From: Brevundimonas vesicularis
Lineage (GTDB): Bacteria; Pseudomonadota; Alphaproteobacteria; Caulobacterales; Caulobacteraceae
NCBI RefSeq assembly: GCF_027886425.1
Contig: NZ_CP115671.1
Location: 1,426,001-1,490,000, forward strand
Length of the DNA: 64,000 nucleotides
Reading direction: 5' to 3'
Made by a program: the position numbers and the translations under genes. A model generated the notes under the pieces. It was not told where the DNA came from. It worked only from the letters and a program-made list of their open reading frames with translations, and made no database searches. Shown here one piece after another: positions 24,736 to 32,994 of the stretch. Numbering within the stretch: the stretch's first letter is position 1; each line of letters starts with the position of its first letter.

Positions 24736-24750
24736 TTGTGCATTGCACAA
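24736..24750. promoter_or_regulatory. Palindromic operator upstream of the phasin gene
   Basis: TTGTGCATTGCACAA is a perfect palindrome (seven-base arms around one base). It lies six bases before the predicted -35 of the phasin promoter. PhaR, the alphaproteobacterial regulator that controls phasins, binds TGC/GCA-containing palindromes, so a PhaR role is a reasonable inference. A related TTGCAGCA follows at 24773-24780. Confidence 0.5.
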
Positions 24751-24755
24751 AACGC

Positions 24756-24784
24756 TTGAAAAACCTTCGCACTTGCAGCATATT
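24756..24784 (+). promoter_or_regulatory. Predicted phasin promoter
   Basis: TTGAAA (24756-24761) and CATATT (24779-24784) are separated by 17 bases, about 80 bases before the phasin start codon. The palindrome at 24736-24750 abuts it. Confidence 0.45.
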
Positions 24785-24863
24785 GTGGGTCTGCGAGATC
24801 CTCTCGCGTCATTATTTCCGCCCTCAGGTCCGTCCCCAAGGGCCTTTTATCTGAGAGACGATC

Positions 24864-25355
24864 ATGGCCGACGCCGCTGAAACCGTGAAGAAAACCGCCG
24901 ACCAAGCCACCGCCGCCGCGACTTCGGCCGCCGCCAAGGTCAAGGCGCAAGCCGAAACCATGCAGGCTGCCGGCACGCAGGCCTTCCGTGAAGGCATCGA
25001 CAAGTCGACGGCCTCGATGGCCGAGCTGAATGCGCACAGCAAGAAGACCCTGGAAGCCATGGTCGAGTCGGTCACCGTCGCTCAGAAGGGCGCCGAGGCC
25101 CTGTCGCAACAGGCGCTGGGTTTCGCCAAGTCCTCGTGGGAAGACGGCGTCGCCGCCTCCAAGGAACTGTCGACCGCCCGTTCGGTACAGGAGTTCTTCG
25201 AACTCCAGACCGCCTGGGCCAAGAAGTCGATGGAGCGCTATGTCGACGAGCTGACCAAGACGAACGAGATCGTCACCGCCACGGTCAAGGACAGCATCAA
25301 GCCGATCAATGAGCGCGTCACCACCTCGGTCGAAACCTTCCAGGCCGCTCGCTAA
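24864..25355 (+). CDS. Phasin family protein
   Basis: Phasins coat polyhydroxyalkanoate granules and control their size and number. The 163-residue protein is almost entirely amphipathic helix, beginning with a Lys/Ala-rich segment (VKKTADQATAAATSAAAKVK) and containing the phasin_2 core AFREGIDKSTASMAELNAHS and SVQEFFELQTAWAKKSMERY. Length fits. No polyhydroxyalkanoate synthase or depolymerase gene is in this window. It is a single-gene unit with its own promoter, palindrome and terminator. Confidence 0.88.
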   Translation: MADAAETVKKTADQATAAATSAAAKVKAQAETMQAAGTQAFREGIDKSTASMAELNAHSKKTLEAMVESVTVAQKGAEALSQQALGFAKSSWEDGVAASKELSTARSVQEFFELQTAWAKKSMERYVDELTKTNEIVTATVKDSIKPINERVTTSVETFQAAR

Positions 25356-25381
25356 TCCCGCGAACCGCCTGAAGAATCGAG

Positions 25382-25412
25382 AAGGCCCCGGAGTTCGCTC
25401 CGGGGCCTTTTT
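25382..25412 (+). terminator. Terminator after the phasin gene
   Basis: AAGGCCCCGGAG-TTCG-CTCCGGGGCCTT forms a 12-pair stem with a stable TTCG tetraloop, followed by a T run. It lies just before the stop of the convergent NTF2-like gene. Confidence 0.9.
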
Positions 25413-25416
25413 GCTG

Positions 25417-25890
25417 TCAGGGCAGGGCGGAATGGTCGTAGCTGAAGACCCGCGCCAGCTTCCACGCGGCCCCCTCCTGTTTCCACATCTGGGTGAAGCG
25501 GGCGCGTCCGACGCGGGTTTCGGGTCCGTCGCCCTGGCGTTCGTAGAAGACGTGCTCGCCCGTTTCGACTGCGCCATAGTTGTTGATGGGATAGACCGCC
25601 AGACCGTCCCGCAGGGCCTCGCGCCGGGTCCGCCACGCGTCGCGCGCGCTGCGGTCCTGACAGCGCGCGGCGTATTGCGACACGAAGCTGTCGGCGTCGG
25701 TCGCCACACGCCCGCCTCGGTCGTCGAAGAATTCGAAATCGTCGGCGAGCATGGCCCGAAGTCCGGCCGGATCGCAGCCCTCGAAGAAGACAGCGAACAG
25801 TTTGGCGTCGGCCGCCATGACGGCGGTTTCCAGCGGCGTAGGCTGGGCGAAGGCGGCGAGCGAAAGGGCGGCGACGAGGGCGGCAGGCAT
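25417..25890 (-). CDS. Secreted NTF2-like (DUF4440/SnoaL-type) protein
   Basis: A 157-residue protein with a short signal-like N-terminus (MPAALVAALSLAAFA) followed by an NTF2-like cone fold of the DUF4440 type. The typical features are LETAVMAADAKLFAVFFEGC, then MLADDFEFFDDRGGR, and the C-terminal FTQMWKQEGAAWKLARVFSY with Trp. Such domains bind small ligands or are catalytic; the role here is unknown. It is convergent with the phasin gene, with no operon partners. Confidence 0.75.
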   Translation of the reverse strand: MPAALVAALSLAAFAQPTPLETAVMAADAKLFAVFFEGCDPAGLRAMLADDFEFFDDRGGRVATDADSFVSQYAARCQDRSARDAWRTRREALRDGLAVYPINNYGAVETGEHVFYERQGDGPETRVGRARFTQMWKQEGAAWKLARVFSYDHSALP

Positions 25891-26062
25891 GGCGATCGGG
25901 AGCTGTTCAACTTGAGGCGCTCAACCTGAGCCGTTGACCGCCTGCGATCACGTGAAATCTTTGTCAGACGCCCTTCACGAAAGCCGTGACTGGACGCCGC
26001 TTCAATTCAGGCCATCATTCCCTATCTGAGAGCCAAGACGACTCCCCGATTACGGAACACGA

Positions 26063-26392
26063 ATGCCCATACAAAGGCCCGGTGAGACCGGCGGCGGTCA
26101 AGGAACCGCCGTCGTCACCGAAACAAAGCCGAAACTGCAAAAGCCCTCGCTCTATCGAGTGCTGATTCTGAACGACGATTATTCGCCGATGGAATTCGTC
26201 GTCTATGTGCTGGAGCGGTTCTTCCAGAAGAGCCGGGAAGAGGCCACCCGCATCATGCTGCATGTGCATCAGCATGGCGTCGGCGTCTGCGGCGTCTTCA
26301 CCTACGAAGTCGCCGAGACCAAGGTCGCGCAGGTCATCGAGACGGCGCGCCGCCACCAGCACCCTTTGCAATGCACGATGGAAAAGGACTGA
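26063..26392 (+). CDS. clpS: ClpS adaptor protein
   Basis: ClpS hands N-degron substrates (N-terminal Phe, Leu, Trp or Tyr) to ClpAP. The 109-residue protein has a flexible N-terminus and the conserved core YRVLILNDDYSPMEFVVYVL, with the residue-recognition loop (NDDYSPMEF) and the later HVHQHGVGVCGVFTYEVAET. Immediately followed by clpA (13 bases apart) in the classic operon order. Confidence 0.95.
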   Translation: MPIQRPGETGGGQGTAVVTETKPKLQKPSLYRVLILNDDYSPMEFVVYVLERFFQKSREEATRIMLHVHQHGVGVCGVFTYEVAETKVAQVIETARRHQHPLQCTMEKD

Positions 26393-26405
26393 GAGGAGCC
26401 TCCCT

Positions 26406-28706
26406 ATGCCTTCATTTTCCCGTCCTCTCGAAGAAACCCTGCACCGCGCGGTGGGATACGCCAATGCGCGCAGGCACGAGTATGCGACGCTCGAGCACCT
26501 GCTGCTCGCGCTGATCGACGATCCCGACGCGACCGGCGTCATGCAGGCCTGCAACGTCGATCTGTCGGCGTTGAAAGCGGCGCTGACCCTCTATGTCGAC
26601 AACGACCTGGCCGCCCTGGCCACCAGCGACGGCGAGGACGCCAAGCCGACCGCCGGCTTCCAGCGCGTGATCCAGCGCGCGGTGATCCACGTCCAGTCGT
26701 CCGGCCGCGAGGAAGTGTCCGGCGCCAACGTCCTGGTCGCCATCTTCTCCGAGCGCGAGAGCCACGCCGCCTACTTCCTGCAAGAGCAGGACATGACGCG
26801 CTATGACGCGGTCAATTTCATCGCCCACGGCATCGCCAAGAAGGCGGGCGCCAACGAGGCGCGTCCGGCCAAGGGCGCTTCGCCCGAAGAGGCCGAGGAT
26901 GCGTCCGCCGTCAAACAGGGCGGCGAGGCGCTGGAAGCCTATTGCGTCGACCTCAACGAGAAGTCGCGCCAGGGCAAGGTCGATCCCCTGATCGGTCGTC
27001 AGGCCGAGGTGGATCGCTCGATCCAGATCCTGTGCCGTCGGACCAAGAACAACCCGCTTCTGGTTGGCGATCCGGGCGTCGGCAAGACCGCCATCGCCGA
27101 AGGTCTGGCCCGCAAGATCGTCAACGGCGAAGTGCCCGATGTCCTGAAGGACGCCACCATCTACTCGCTCGATATGGGCGCGTTGCTGGCCGGCACCCGC
27201 TATCGCGGCGACTTCGAGGAACGCCTGAAACAGGTGGTCAAGGAACTGGAGAACCACGACAACGCCGTGCTCTTCATCGACGAGATCCACACGGTGATCG
27301 GCGCGGGCGCGACTTCGGGCGGGGCGATGGATGCCTCGAACCTGCTGAAACCGGCCCTGGCGTCCGGCACGCTGCGCTGCATGGGATCGACGACCTACAA
27401 GGAATATCGCCAGCACTTCGAGAAGGACCGCGCCTTGGTGCGTCGCTTCCAGAAGATCGACGTCAACGAGCCGACGGTCGAGGATACGGTGAAAATCCTG
27501 AAGGGCCTGAAGACCTACTACGAGCAGCACCACAAGGTCCGCTACACCGACAGCGCCGTGCGCACGGCGGTGGAGCTGTCTGCGCGCTACATGACCGACC
27601 GCAAGCTGCCGGACAAGGCGATCGACGTGATCGACGAGGCCGGGGCGTCGCAGATGCTGCTAACCGAATCCAAGAGGAAGAAGGTCATCGGTCAGAAGGA
27701 GGTCGAGGCCGTCATCGCCAAGATGGCCCGCATCCCGGCCAAGTCGGTGTCCAAGTCCGACACCGAAAGCCTGCGCGAGCTGGAAACCGATCTGAAGCGT
27801 GCGGTCTTTGGCCAGGAGCAGGCCATCGAACAGGTGTCGGCGGCCATAAAGCTGGCGCGGGCGGGTCTGCGTGATCCGAACAAGCCGATCGGCAGCTTCC
27901 TGTTCAGCGGCCCGACCGGCGTCGGCAAGACCGAAGTCGCCAAGCAACTCGCCGCCACCTTGGGCATCGAGATGCAGCGCTTCGACATGTCGGAATATAT
28001 GGAGCGCCACACGGTCAGCCGTCTGATCGGCGCGCCTCCCGGCTACGTCGGCCATGACCAGGGCGGGCTGTTGACCGACGCGGTCGATCAGCATCCGCAC
28101 GCGGTCGTGCTGCTGGACGAGATCGAGAAGGCCCACCCGGATGTCTACAACATCCTGCTGCAAGTGATGGACAACGGCATGCTGACCGATGCGGTCGGTA
28201 AGAAGGTCGATTTCAGGAACGTCATTCTGATCATGACCACCAACGCCGGTGCCGCCGACAACGCCCGCGCCTCCATCGGCTTCGGCCGGGGCAAGGTCGA
28301 GGGTGAGGACGACAAGGCCATCCAGCGCCTGTTCGCACCGGAGTTCCGGAACCGCCTGGACGCCATCGTGGCCTTCAAGCCCTTGCAGGCCGACACGATC
28401 CGCTCGGTGGTGACCAAGTTCATCCTTCAGCTGGAAGCCCAGCTGGCCGACCGGAACATCACCATCGAACTGACCGACGAGGCGGCCGACTGGCTGGCCA
28501 AGAACGGCTTCGACGAACTGTACGGCGCGCGTCCGCTGGCGCGGGTCATTCAGGACTCGATCAAGAAGCCGCTGGCCGACGACATCCTTTTCGGGCGTCT
28601 GACGCGCGGCGGACACGTCAAGGTCCAGCTGAAGGACGGCAAGATCGACTTCGACATCAAGAGCGCCAACGCGCCCGCGAAGGCCGAGGAAGAAGAGACG
28701 GCCTGA
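26406..28706 (+). CDS. clpA: ATP-dependent Clp protease ATP-binding subunit ClpA
   Basis: AAA+ unfoldase that feeds proteins into ClpP. The 766-residue protein has an N-terminal Clp-repeat domain (HEYATLEHLLLALIDDPD), first AAA module with Walker A GDPGVGKT at 221-228 and Walker B VLFIDEIHT, second AAA module with Walker A GPTGVGKT at 502-509 and Walker B VVLLDEIEKAHPD, and the ClpP-docking loop IGFG (ASIGFGRGK). Start at 26406 has GAGAGGAG upstream and begins the Clp-repeat domain. ClpP itself is not in this window. Confidence 0.97.
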   Translation: MPSFSRPLEETLHRAVGYANARRHEYATLEHLLLALIDDPDATGVMQACNVDLSALKAALTLYVDNDLAALATSDGEDAKPTAGFQRVIQRAVIHVQSSGREEVSGANVLVAIFSERESHAAYFLQEQDMTRYDAVNFIAHGIAKKAGANEARPAKGASPEEAEDASAVKQGGEALEAYCVDLNEKSRQGKVDPLIGRQAEVDRSIQILCRRTKNNPLLVGDPGVGKTAIAEGLARKIVNGEVPDVLKDATIYSLDMGALLAGTRYRGDFEERLKQVVKELENHDNAVLFIDEIHTVIGAGATSGGAMDASNLLKPALASGTLRCMGSTTYKEYRQHFEKDRALVRRFQKIDVNEPTVEDTVKILKGLKTYYEQHHKVRYTDSAVRTAVELSARYMTDRKLPDKAIDVIDEAGASQMLLTESKRKKVIGQKEVEAVIAKMARIPAKSVSKSDTESLRELETDLKRAVFGQEQAIEQVSAAIKLARAGLRDPNKPIGSFLFSGPTGVGKTEVAKQLAATLGIEMQRFDMSEYMERHTVSRLIGAPPGYVGHDQGGLLTDAVDQHPHAVVLLDEIEKAHPDVYNILLQVMDNGMLTDAVGKKVDFRNVILIMTTNAGAADNARASIGFGRGKVEGEDDKAIQRLFAPEFRNRLDAIVAFKPLQADTIRSVVTKFILQLEAQLADRNITIELTDEAADWLAKNGFDELYGARPLARVIQDSIKKPLADDILFGRLTRGGHVKVQLKDGKIDFDIKSANAPAKAEEEETA

Positions 28707-28727
28707 TCCTCAAAGAGGCGAAGGCGG

Positions 28728-28759
28728 AAGGCCCGGCTGGAAACAGCCGGGCCTTTTTT
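28728..28759 (+). terminator. Terminator of the clpS-clpA operon
   Basis: AAGGCCCGGCTG-GAAA-CAGCCGGGCCTT (28728-28755) is a perfect 12-pair stem with a GAAA tetraloop and a trailing T run. Confidence 0.92.
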
Positions 28760-28799
28760 ATGACCCATATTGCTGGAGAACTAAGCGGTGGAGGGCGTC

Positions 28800-29606
28800 A
28801 TGACATTGGGGATTCTAAGAGCGCTGGTCGTAGGTGCTGCGGCGTTGTGTGTGCTAGTCGCGGCTTATTGCATTCACTTCCAAGGTTTTCATTTCGGAAG
28901 CGTTGGCCTCTTCGTGGCGGCATTCGCGATCTGCCTACTAGGCGCTGATCGCACCTACGACTGGCTTTCGAAAAGATCGCGCAGCTGGGTCGCCGCCTAT
29001 TCGTCCGCGGCGTCTGTGTTGATGATTTGCGCTTTCGTTGTCGCCGAACTGATGGTGCGTCTGAACTTCGACAACCGAGCTTCAGTCTATCCCTGTATGA
29101 CCGGTTTCGGAATCGTCGCGACCGTCGCGTGGGTTGCCTTAGATCTAATGTTACGTGGAAGGCTCGATACGACCGATAAATGGATCAAGCCCACTGTGGC
29201 AGGGTTGGCGGGTGTAGCCATCCTTGGCTCGCTTTGGGCCGCTTTCGCTGTTCCGATAGTGAGAGCGCAGCATGTCACGCCCGTAGACTGCGCTTTGATG
29301 GCGCAAGCTTTGAAGGACTTTTCTCCGGAGGGCGTCGCGGGTGGAATGCGTTTGGAGGCGAGGGCGAAATGCGATTGGCGTTCTTTAGGGCTGCCTGAGC
29401 CGGGTCGTCATCAGAGCGATATGATCGGCGAATTTCACCCTTGGTTTTCCGTCGAGCCTCCGACTTATTCGCTTTTGAGAACGCGGGCTGCGCTGTCGGT
29501 CGGGCAGGAATGGGTCATGTTGGGCGGTGGTGGCCAGACTTGCTTCTATTCCCGAACGCTCAAAGGGTGGCGGCAGGATCATTGCGAAACCAGCTGGATC
29601 AGCTGA
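28800..29606 (+). CDS. Orphan multi-pass membrane protein
   Basis: A 268-residue protein I cannot assign. The first 160 residues hold about five hydrophobic helices (for example ALVVGAAALCVLVAAYCIHF and VGLFVAAFAICLLGA), then VAILGSLWAAFAVPIVRAQH, followed by a soluble C-terminal domain of about 95 residues with several Cys and Trp (PVDCALMAQALKDF, RAKCDWRSLGLPEPG, CFYSRTLKGW). Codon choice and base composition are visibly less GC-biased than in the neighbours, suggesting acquisition. The ATG at 28800 has GGAGGG at ideal spacing; a GTG four codons earlier is possible. It ends four bases from the convergent DUF482 gene. Confidence 0.7.
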   Translation: MTLGILRALVVGAAALCVLVAAYCIHFQGFHFGSVGLFVAAFAICLLGADRTYDWLSKRSRSWVAAYSSAASVLMICAFVVAELMVRLNFDNRASVYPCMTGFGIVATVAWVALDLMLRGRLDTTDKWIKPTVAGLAGVAILGSLWAAFAVPIVRAQHVTPVDCALMAQALKDFSPEGVAGGMRLEARAKCDWRSLGLPEPGRHQSDMIGEFHPWFSVEPPTYSLLRTRAALSVGQEWVMLGGGGQTCFYSRTLKGWRQDHCETSWIS

Positions 29607-29610
29607 CGAT

Positions 29611-30756
29611 TTATGCCCGTTTATAGGGCGACAGGTCCTCGGTCATCGCCCGCATCTCCGCAGCGACGGCCGGGCGTTCGCCGTTCAGATACCGGGCGAC
29701 GGGATCACGCAGGGCGGGGTCGGCGATGAAATGGGCGGAATAGACGGGGGAGGGCAGGTAGCCGCGCGCGATCTTGTGGTCGCCCTGAGCCCCGGCTTCG
29801 ACGCGGGACAGGCCACGCGAAATGGCGAACGTGATGGCCTGATAATAGCAAAGCTCGAAATGCAGGAAGGGCACGTCTTCCAGCGTGCCCCACTGACGGC
29901 CGTAAAGCGCGTCTCGGCCGATGAAATTCAGGGCGCCGGCGATGGGCGTCTCATCCCGAAACGCCATGACCAGGGCGATCCGGTCGGCCATGGTCGCGCC
30001 CACGCGGCTGAAGAAGTCGCGCGTCAGATAGGGCCGGCCCCACTTGCGTGAGCCGGTGTCCATGTAGAAGGCGAAGAAGGCGTCCCAGTGGGCCTCAGTG
30101 ATGTCGGCGCCGGTCAGGACGCGGATATCCAGATCGGCCTGGGCGTCGCGGCGCTCGCGCTTGATGGTCTTGCGGCGGTTGGCCGACAGGACGGCCAGGA
30201 AATCGTCGAAGGTCCGATAGCCGTTATTGCGCCAGATGAACTGGATGTCCTGGCGCGGCAGCAGGTCCGCCTCGGTCATGGCCGACCAGTCGGCTTCGGT
30301 CGGGAAGTTGACGTGCAGGGAGGAGACGCCCAGCCGTTCGACCAGGGTCACCGCCCCCTGGATCAGGGCCTGACGCACGGTGGCGGCGTCGGCGTCGGGA
30401 TGGTTCAGGAAGCGCGGGCCGGTCGCGGGCGTAAAGGGCACGGCGCCCAGCAGCTTGGGATAGTAGCGGCCGCCGGCCCGATCATAGGCATCGGCCCAGC
30501 TGTGGTCGAAGACATATTCGCCCTGGCTGTTGCCCTTCAGATAGAGGGGCATGACGCCCAGCACCGCGTTGTCTTCACCCCTCAGGGCCAGGTGGCGCGG
30601 GGCCCAGCCCTGGCGAGGCGCGGCGCTGCCCGAGGCCTCGCACGCGTGCAGAAAATCATAGGAGACAAAGGGATCGCCGGTGGGCAGCGCGCACGCGTCC
30701 CAGGCCTCTCGGCCGATGTCGGCGATCCCTTCGTGAACCGAGATCTGAAAGATCAG
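29611..30756 (-). CDS. DUF482/COG3146 GNAT-like acyltransferase (FemAB-related)
   Basis: A peptidogalactan-type/GNAT-fold acyltransferase of the COG3146 family; substrates are not known. Recognised by DPFVSYDFLHACEASGSA, then LSANRRKTIKRERRDAQADL and the C-terminal FLHFELCYYQAITFAISRGL and EAGAQGDHKIARGYLP. The conserved N-terminus (ISVHEGIADIGREAWDACAL) has no ATG, GTG or TTG before it, and the first conventional start lies about 65 residues too late. The most economical start is CTG at 30756 in a CTGA overlap with the ridA stop, giving about 381 residues through termination-reinitiation. That start is inferred. Confidence 0.8.
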   Translation of the reverse strand: MIFQISVHEGIADIGREAWDACALPTGDPFVSYDFLHACEASGSAAPRQGWAPRHLALRGEDNAVLGVMPLYLKGNSQGEYVFDHSWADAYDRAGGRYYPKLLGAVPFTPATGPRFLNHPDADAATVRQALIQGAVTLVERLGVSSLHVNFPTEADWSAMTEADLLPRQDIQFIWRNNGYRTFDDFLAVLSANRRKTIKRERRDAQADLDIRVLTGADITEAHWDAFFAFYMDTGSRKWGRPYLTRDFFSRVGATMADRIALVMAFRDETPIAGALNFIGRDALYGRQWGTLEDVPFLHFELCYYQAITFAISRGLSRVEAGAQGDHKIARGYLPSPVYSAHFIADPALRDPVARYLNGERPAVAAEMRAMTEDLSPYKRA

Positions 30757-31211
30757 CGGATATCCACGATCGCATCGATCTCGACGGCGAAGCCGAGCGG
30801 CAGCTTGTACACGCCGACGGCCGAGCGGGCGTGCTTGCCGGCGTCGCCGAAGACCTCGACCATCATGTCCGAGCAGCCGTTGATGACGGCGGGAATGGCG
30901 GTGAAGTCGGGACCGGCCTGAACGAAGCCGCCCAGCTTCACGATGCGGACCACCCGGTCCAGATCGCCATCGCAGGCCGCCTTGATTTGAGCGATAAGGT
31001 TGAGACCGCACAGGCGCGCGGCTTCCAGCGCCTGCTCCGGCGTCACGTCCACGCCAACCGTGCCCTTGATCCCGCCGTTCGCGTCGTTCGACAGCTGGCC
31101 CGAGATGGTGACCTGTTCGCCCGAACGGACATAGGAGACATAGCTGGCCACCGGCTTGGCGGGTTCCGGCAGGGTGAGGCCGAGTTCGGCGATGCGGGCT
31201 TCGATGCTCAT
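30753..31211 (-). CDS. RidA/YjgF-family protein (YjgH-like subgroup)
   Basis: RidA proteins hydrolyse reactive enamine/imine intermediates made by PLP enzymes. The 152-residue protein resembles the longer subgroup: VASYVSYVRSGEQVTISGQL, then VTPEQALEAARLCGLNLIAQ and VVRIVKLGGFVQAGPDF. It lacks the classic C-terminal CRxxVxVxxLP form; here ARSAVGVYKLPLGFAVEIDA. The active-site Arg of true RidA therefore corresponds to the R of ARSAVGV. Start ATG at 31211 has CAGGAG upstream. It is followed and coupled to the DUF482 gene. Confidence 0.87.
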   Translation of the reverse strand: MSIEARIAELGLTLPEPAKPVASYVSYVRSGEQVTISGQLSNDANGGIKGTVGVDVTPEQALEAARLCGLNLIAQIKAACDGDLDRVVRIVKLGGFVQAGPDFTAIPAVINGCSDMMVEVFGDAGKHARSAVGVYKLPLGFAVEIDAIVDIR

Positions 31212-31316
31212 GGGGGCTCCTGTTTATCTGGGCGCGGTTTAGCGCGGGGCAAGGCCGGCGTCACCCGTTCGGCGCGCTTTAAAGGTTCGCCAACCGCGCC
31301 GTGTCATGGTGCGATC

Positions 31317-32213
31317 ATGGATATGCATCTGACCCCCGACGTCGCCGCCTTCCATGCCGTGCTGGCGCGGTTGTCCGCTGAAGACCGCGCGCGCGTGGAC
31401 GCCGCCGCAATCCCGGCCGCGCAAAAGGCCGCTGAGGCCGCGCCGCATTGGGACTTCGAAATGCCGGCCAAGGCGGTGGATGCGCTGTTGGGCCCTGATG
31501 CATCGGACAATGTGCGTCGGGGCCTGGTCGCCGCCTGGGCGCTGCAACTGCCCGACCGTGCAGCCGCCATGAACCTGCCGGCCGAGATCATGGCCCTCTA
31601 TCCATACTGGATCGAACAGTTGGCGGGTTTTCTGGACAAGGCCGAGGGCGACTACGTTTTTGACCACTGGTCCAAGGACGTGCGCTTCACCCTGGCGCTC
31701 AGCGTGCCGGGCGCGAAAAGTCAGGTGATCGACCTGTCGTCGCCGGTCGGGCCGGGCCAGATCGTCAAACACGTTCGCGACGGCTGGGGCCTCAAGCCGC
31801 TGTTCCGCTATCTGGCGGCGGGCGCCAAGCGCGAGCCTTGGCTGGAGGTTCACACCGAGAGCCGCTGGTTGCGCGGCTTCAACGAGGACGGCTGGAACGA
31901 GGCCTGGGCGACAGCGGCCGAACTGTGCCGCGCGCGGTCCGAACTGGCCGGCATGATCGGCTCCAGCTGGTTCTACGATCCGCCCCTGACCGAGATCAGC
32001 CCCCGTCTGGCGCACCTGCGGCTGAACCCGCTGAAGGGCGGGGCCTTCATGGTCCACCAAGGACCGGGCGAGATCCACACCGAACGGGCCGGCACGGCTT
32101 CGGCGTCGAGGAAGGCGCTCATCGACAGCGGGGAGTACACCGCGCGGTCTTGGCTGATGATCTGGCCGCGCAAGGAACTGATCGCCTGGGCGGATCGGCG
32201 CAAGGCCGCCTGA
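31317..32213 (+). CDS. Conserved protein of unknown function
   Basis: A 298-residue cytoplasmic protein that I do not recognise. It is Trp-rich with conserved-looking blocks: PHWDFEMPAKAVDALLG, YPYWIEQLAGFLDKAEGDYV, VDLSSPVG-like IDLSSPVGPGQIVKHVRDGW, and SELAGMIGSSWFYDPPLTE. The last block, with the following ISPRLAHLRLNPLKGGAFMV, looks like a binding core. No signal peptide or membrane helix. It is divergent from ridA and convergent with the deacetylase gene. ATG at 31317 starts the plausible N-terminus; a longer upstream frame runs antisense inside ridA and is rejected. Confidence 0.7.
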   Translation: MDMHLTPDVAAFHAVLARLSAEDRARVDAAAIPAAQKAAEAAPHWDFEMPAKAVDALLGPDASDNVRRGLVAAWALQLPDRAAAMNLPAEIMALYPYWIEQLAGFLDKAEGDYVFDHWSKDVRFTLALSVPGAKSQVIDLSSPVGPGQIVKHVRDGWGLKPLFRYLAAGAKREPWLEVHTESRWLRGFNEDGWNEAWATAAELCRARSELAGMIGSSWFYDPPLTEISPRLAHLRLNPLKGGAFMVHQGPGEIHTERAGTASASRKALIDSGEYTARSWLMIWPRKELIAWADRRKAA

Positions 32214-32217
32214 TCCC

Positions 32218-32958
32218 TCAGGCTGTCGCCATCCGCCACGCCGCCGCGACCGGCTGGATGTCCAGGTCGGCCGCCTTGGCCAGCCGGATCAACCGATCAA
32301 TATCTTTCGGACGGCAACCGTATGGCGTCGGCGCGTCGCTGACGTCGTGGCCATAGGCGATCAACCAGCCTTTCGAGGCTCTCGTCTCCTCCACCAGCGC
32401 CTCCAAATCGTAACCGGGCAGACGACGGCTCTCTAGGCCTATGGCCTGCAGCAGGTTGCGATCCGAACGCCCGGCGTTGATCCCGTCGCGGACGCCGCGC
32501 CCGCACAGAAAGCGTTTGTCGATCACGGCTTTCGATCCCAAGGCGCAATCGCCGAACGGATAGGCGAAGGTCTGCATTTCATATCCGTCCAGCCGCTCGG
32601 CCACCCAGGCGGCGTTGCGGGCCAGGCTGGCGTCCAGTTCGGCCGGCGACAGGCTCAGGGTCGAGACATGCTCATAGGTGTGGCAGCCGACTTCGTGCCC
32701 GGCCTCATGGAGGGCTTGCAGATGCTCCACCTCAAACTGGGGCAGGTCCAGATTGCGACCGCCCGACAGCCCTCCACAGACATAGTAGGTCGCCTTGATC
32801 CCGTGCTGAGCCAGGATCGGTCCGGCCTCGGTCCAGGCCGACGCCGGGATGTCGTCGAACGACAGGCTGAGGATGCCGCGGGCGGTCCGCACGTCGGCAG
32901 GACGGACATCGAGATAGCGGCCGGCGCGGCGACGCATCTTGTCGAGAAAGGCGCTCAT
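32218..32958 (-). CDS. Polysaccharide deacetylase (NodB-fold, carbohydrate esterase 4)
   Basis: NodB-homology enzyme that removes N- or O-acetyl groups from polysaccharide using a metal held by an Asp-His-His triad. The 246-residue protein shows motif 1 SFDD at residues 33-36 (D35 as base, D36 metal) and motif 2 HTYEH with H93 and H97 (HxxxH). No signal peptide is obvious, though VRTARGIL-LSFDD is preceded by a basic N-terminus (MSAFLDKMRRRAGRYL). It may act on cytoplasmic-side or surface glycans; substrate unknown. Confidence 0.85.
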   Translation of the reverse strand: MSAFLDKMRRRAGRYLDVRPADVRTARGILSLSFDDIPASAWTEAGPILAQHGIKATYYVCGGLSGGRNLDLPQFEVEHLQALHEAGHEVGCHTYEHVSTLSLSPAELDASLARNAAWVAERLDGYEMQTFAYPFGDCALGSKAVIDKRFLCGRGVRDGINAGRSDRNLLQAIGLESRRLPGYDLEALVEETRASKGWLIAYGHDVSDAPTPYGCRPKDIDRLIRLAKAADLDIQPVAAAWRMATA

Positions 32959-32994
32959 GCCCGCCTTTTCGCATGACGGCCTTAAGGCCGGGTT

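Noticed and set aside
30831..31316. Long rightward frame extending the 31317 gene into ridA
   Set aside because: It is antisense to ridA, whose family sequence and SD are clear; the real N-terminus is the ATG at 31317.
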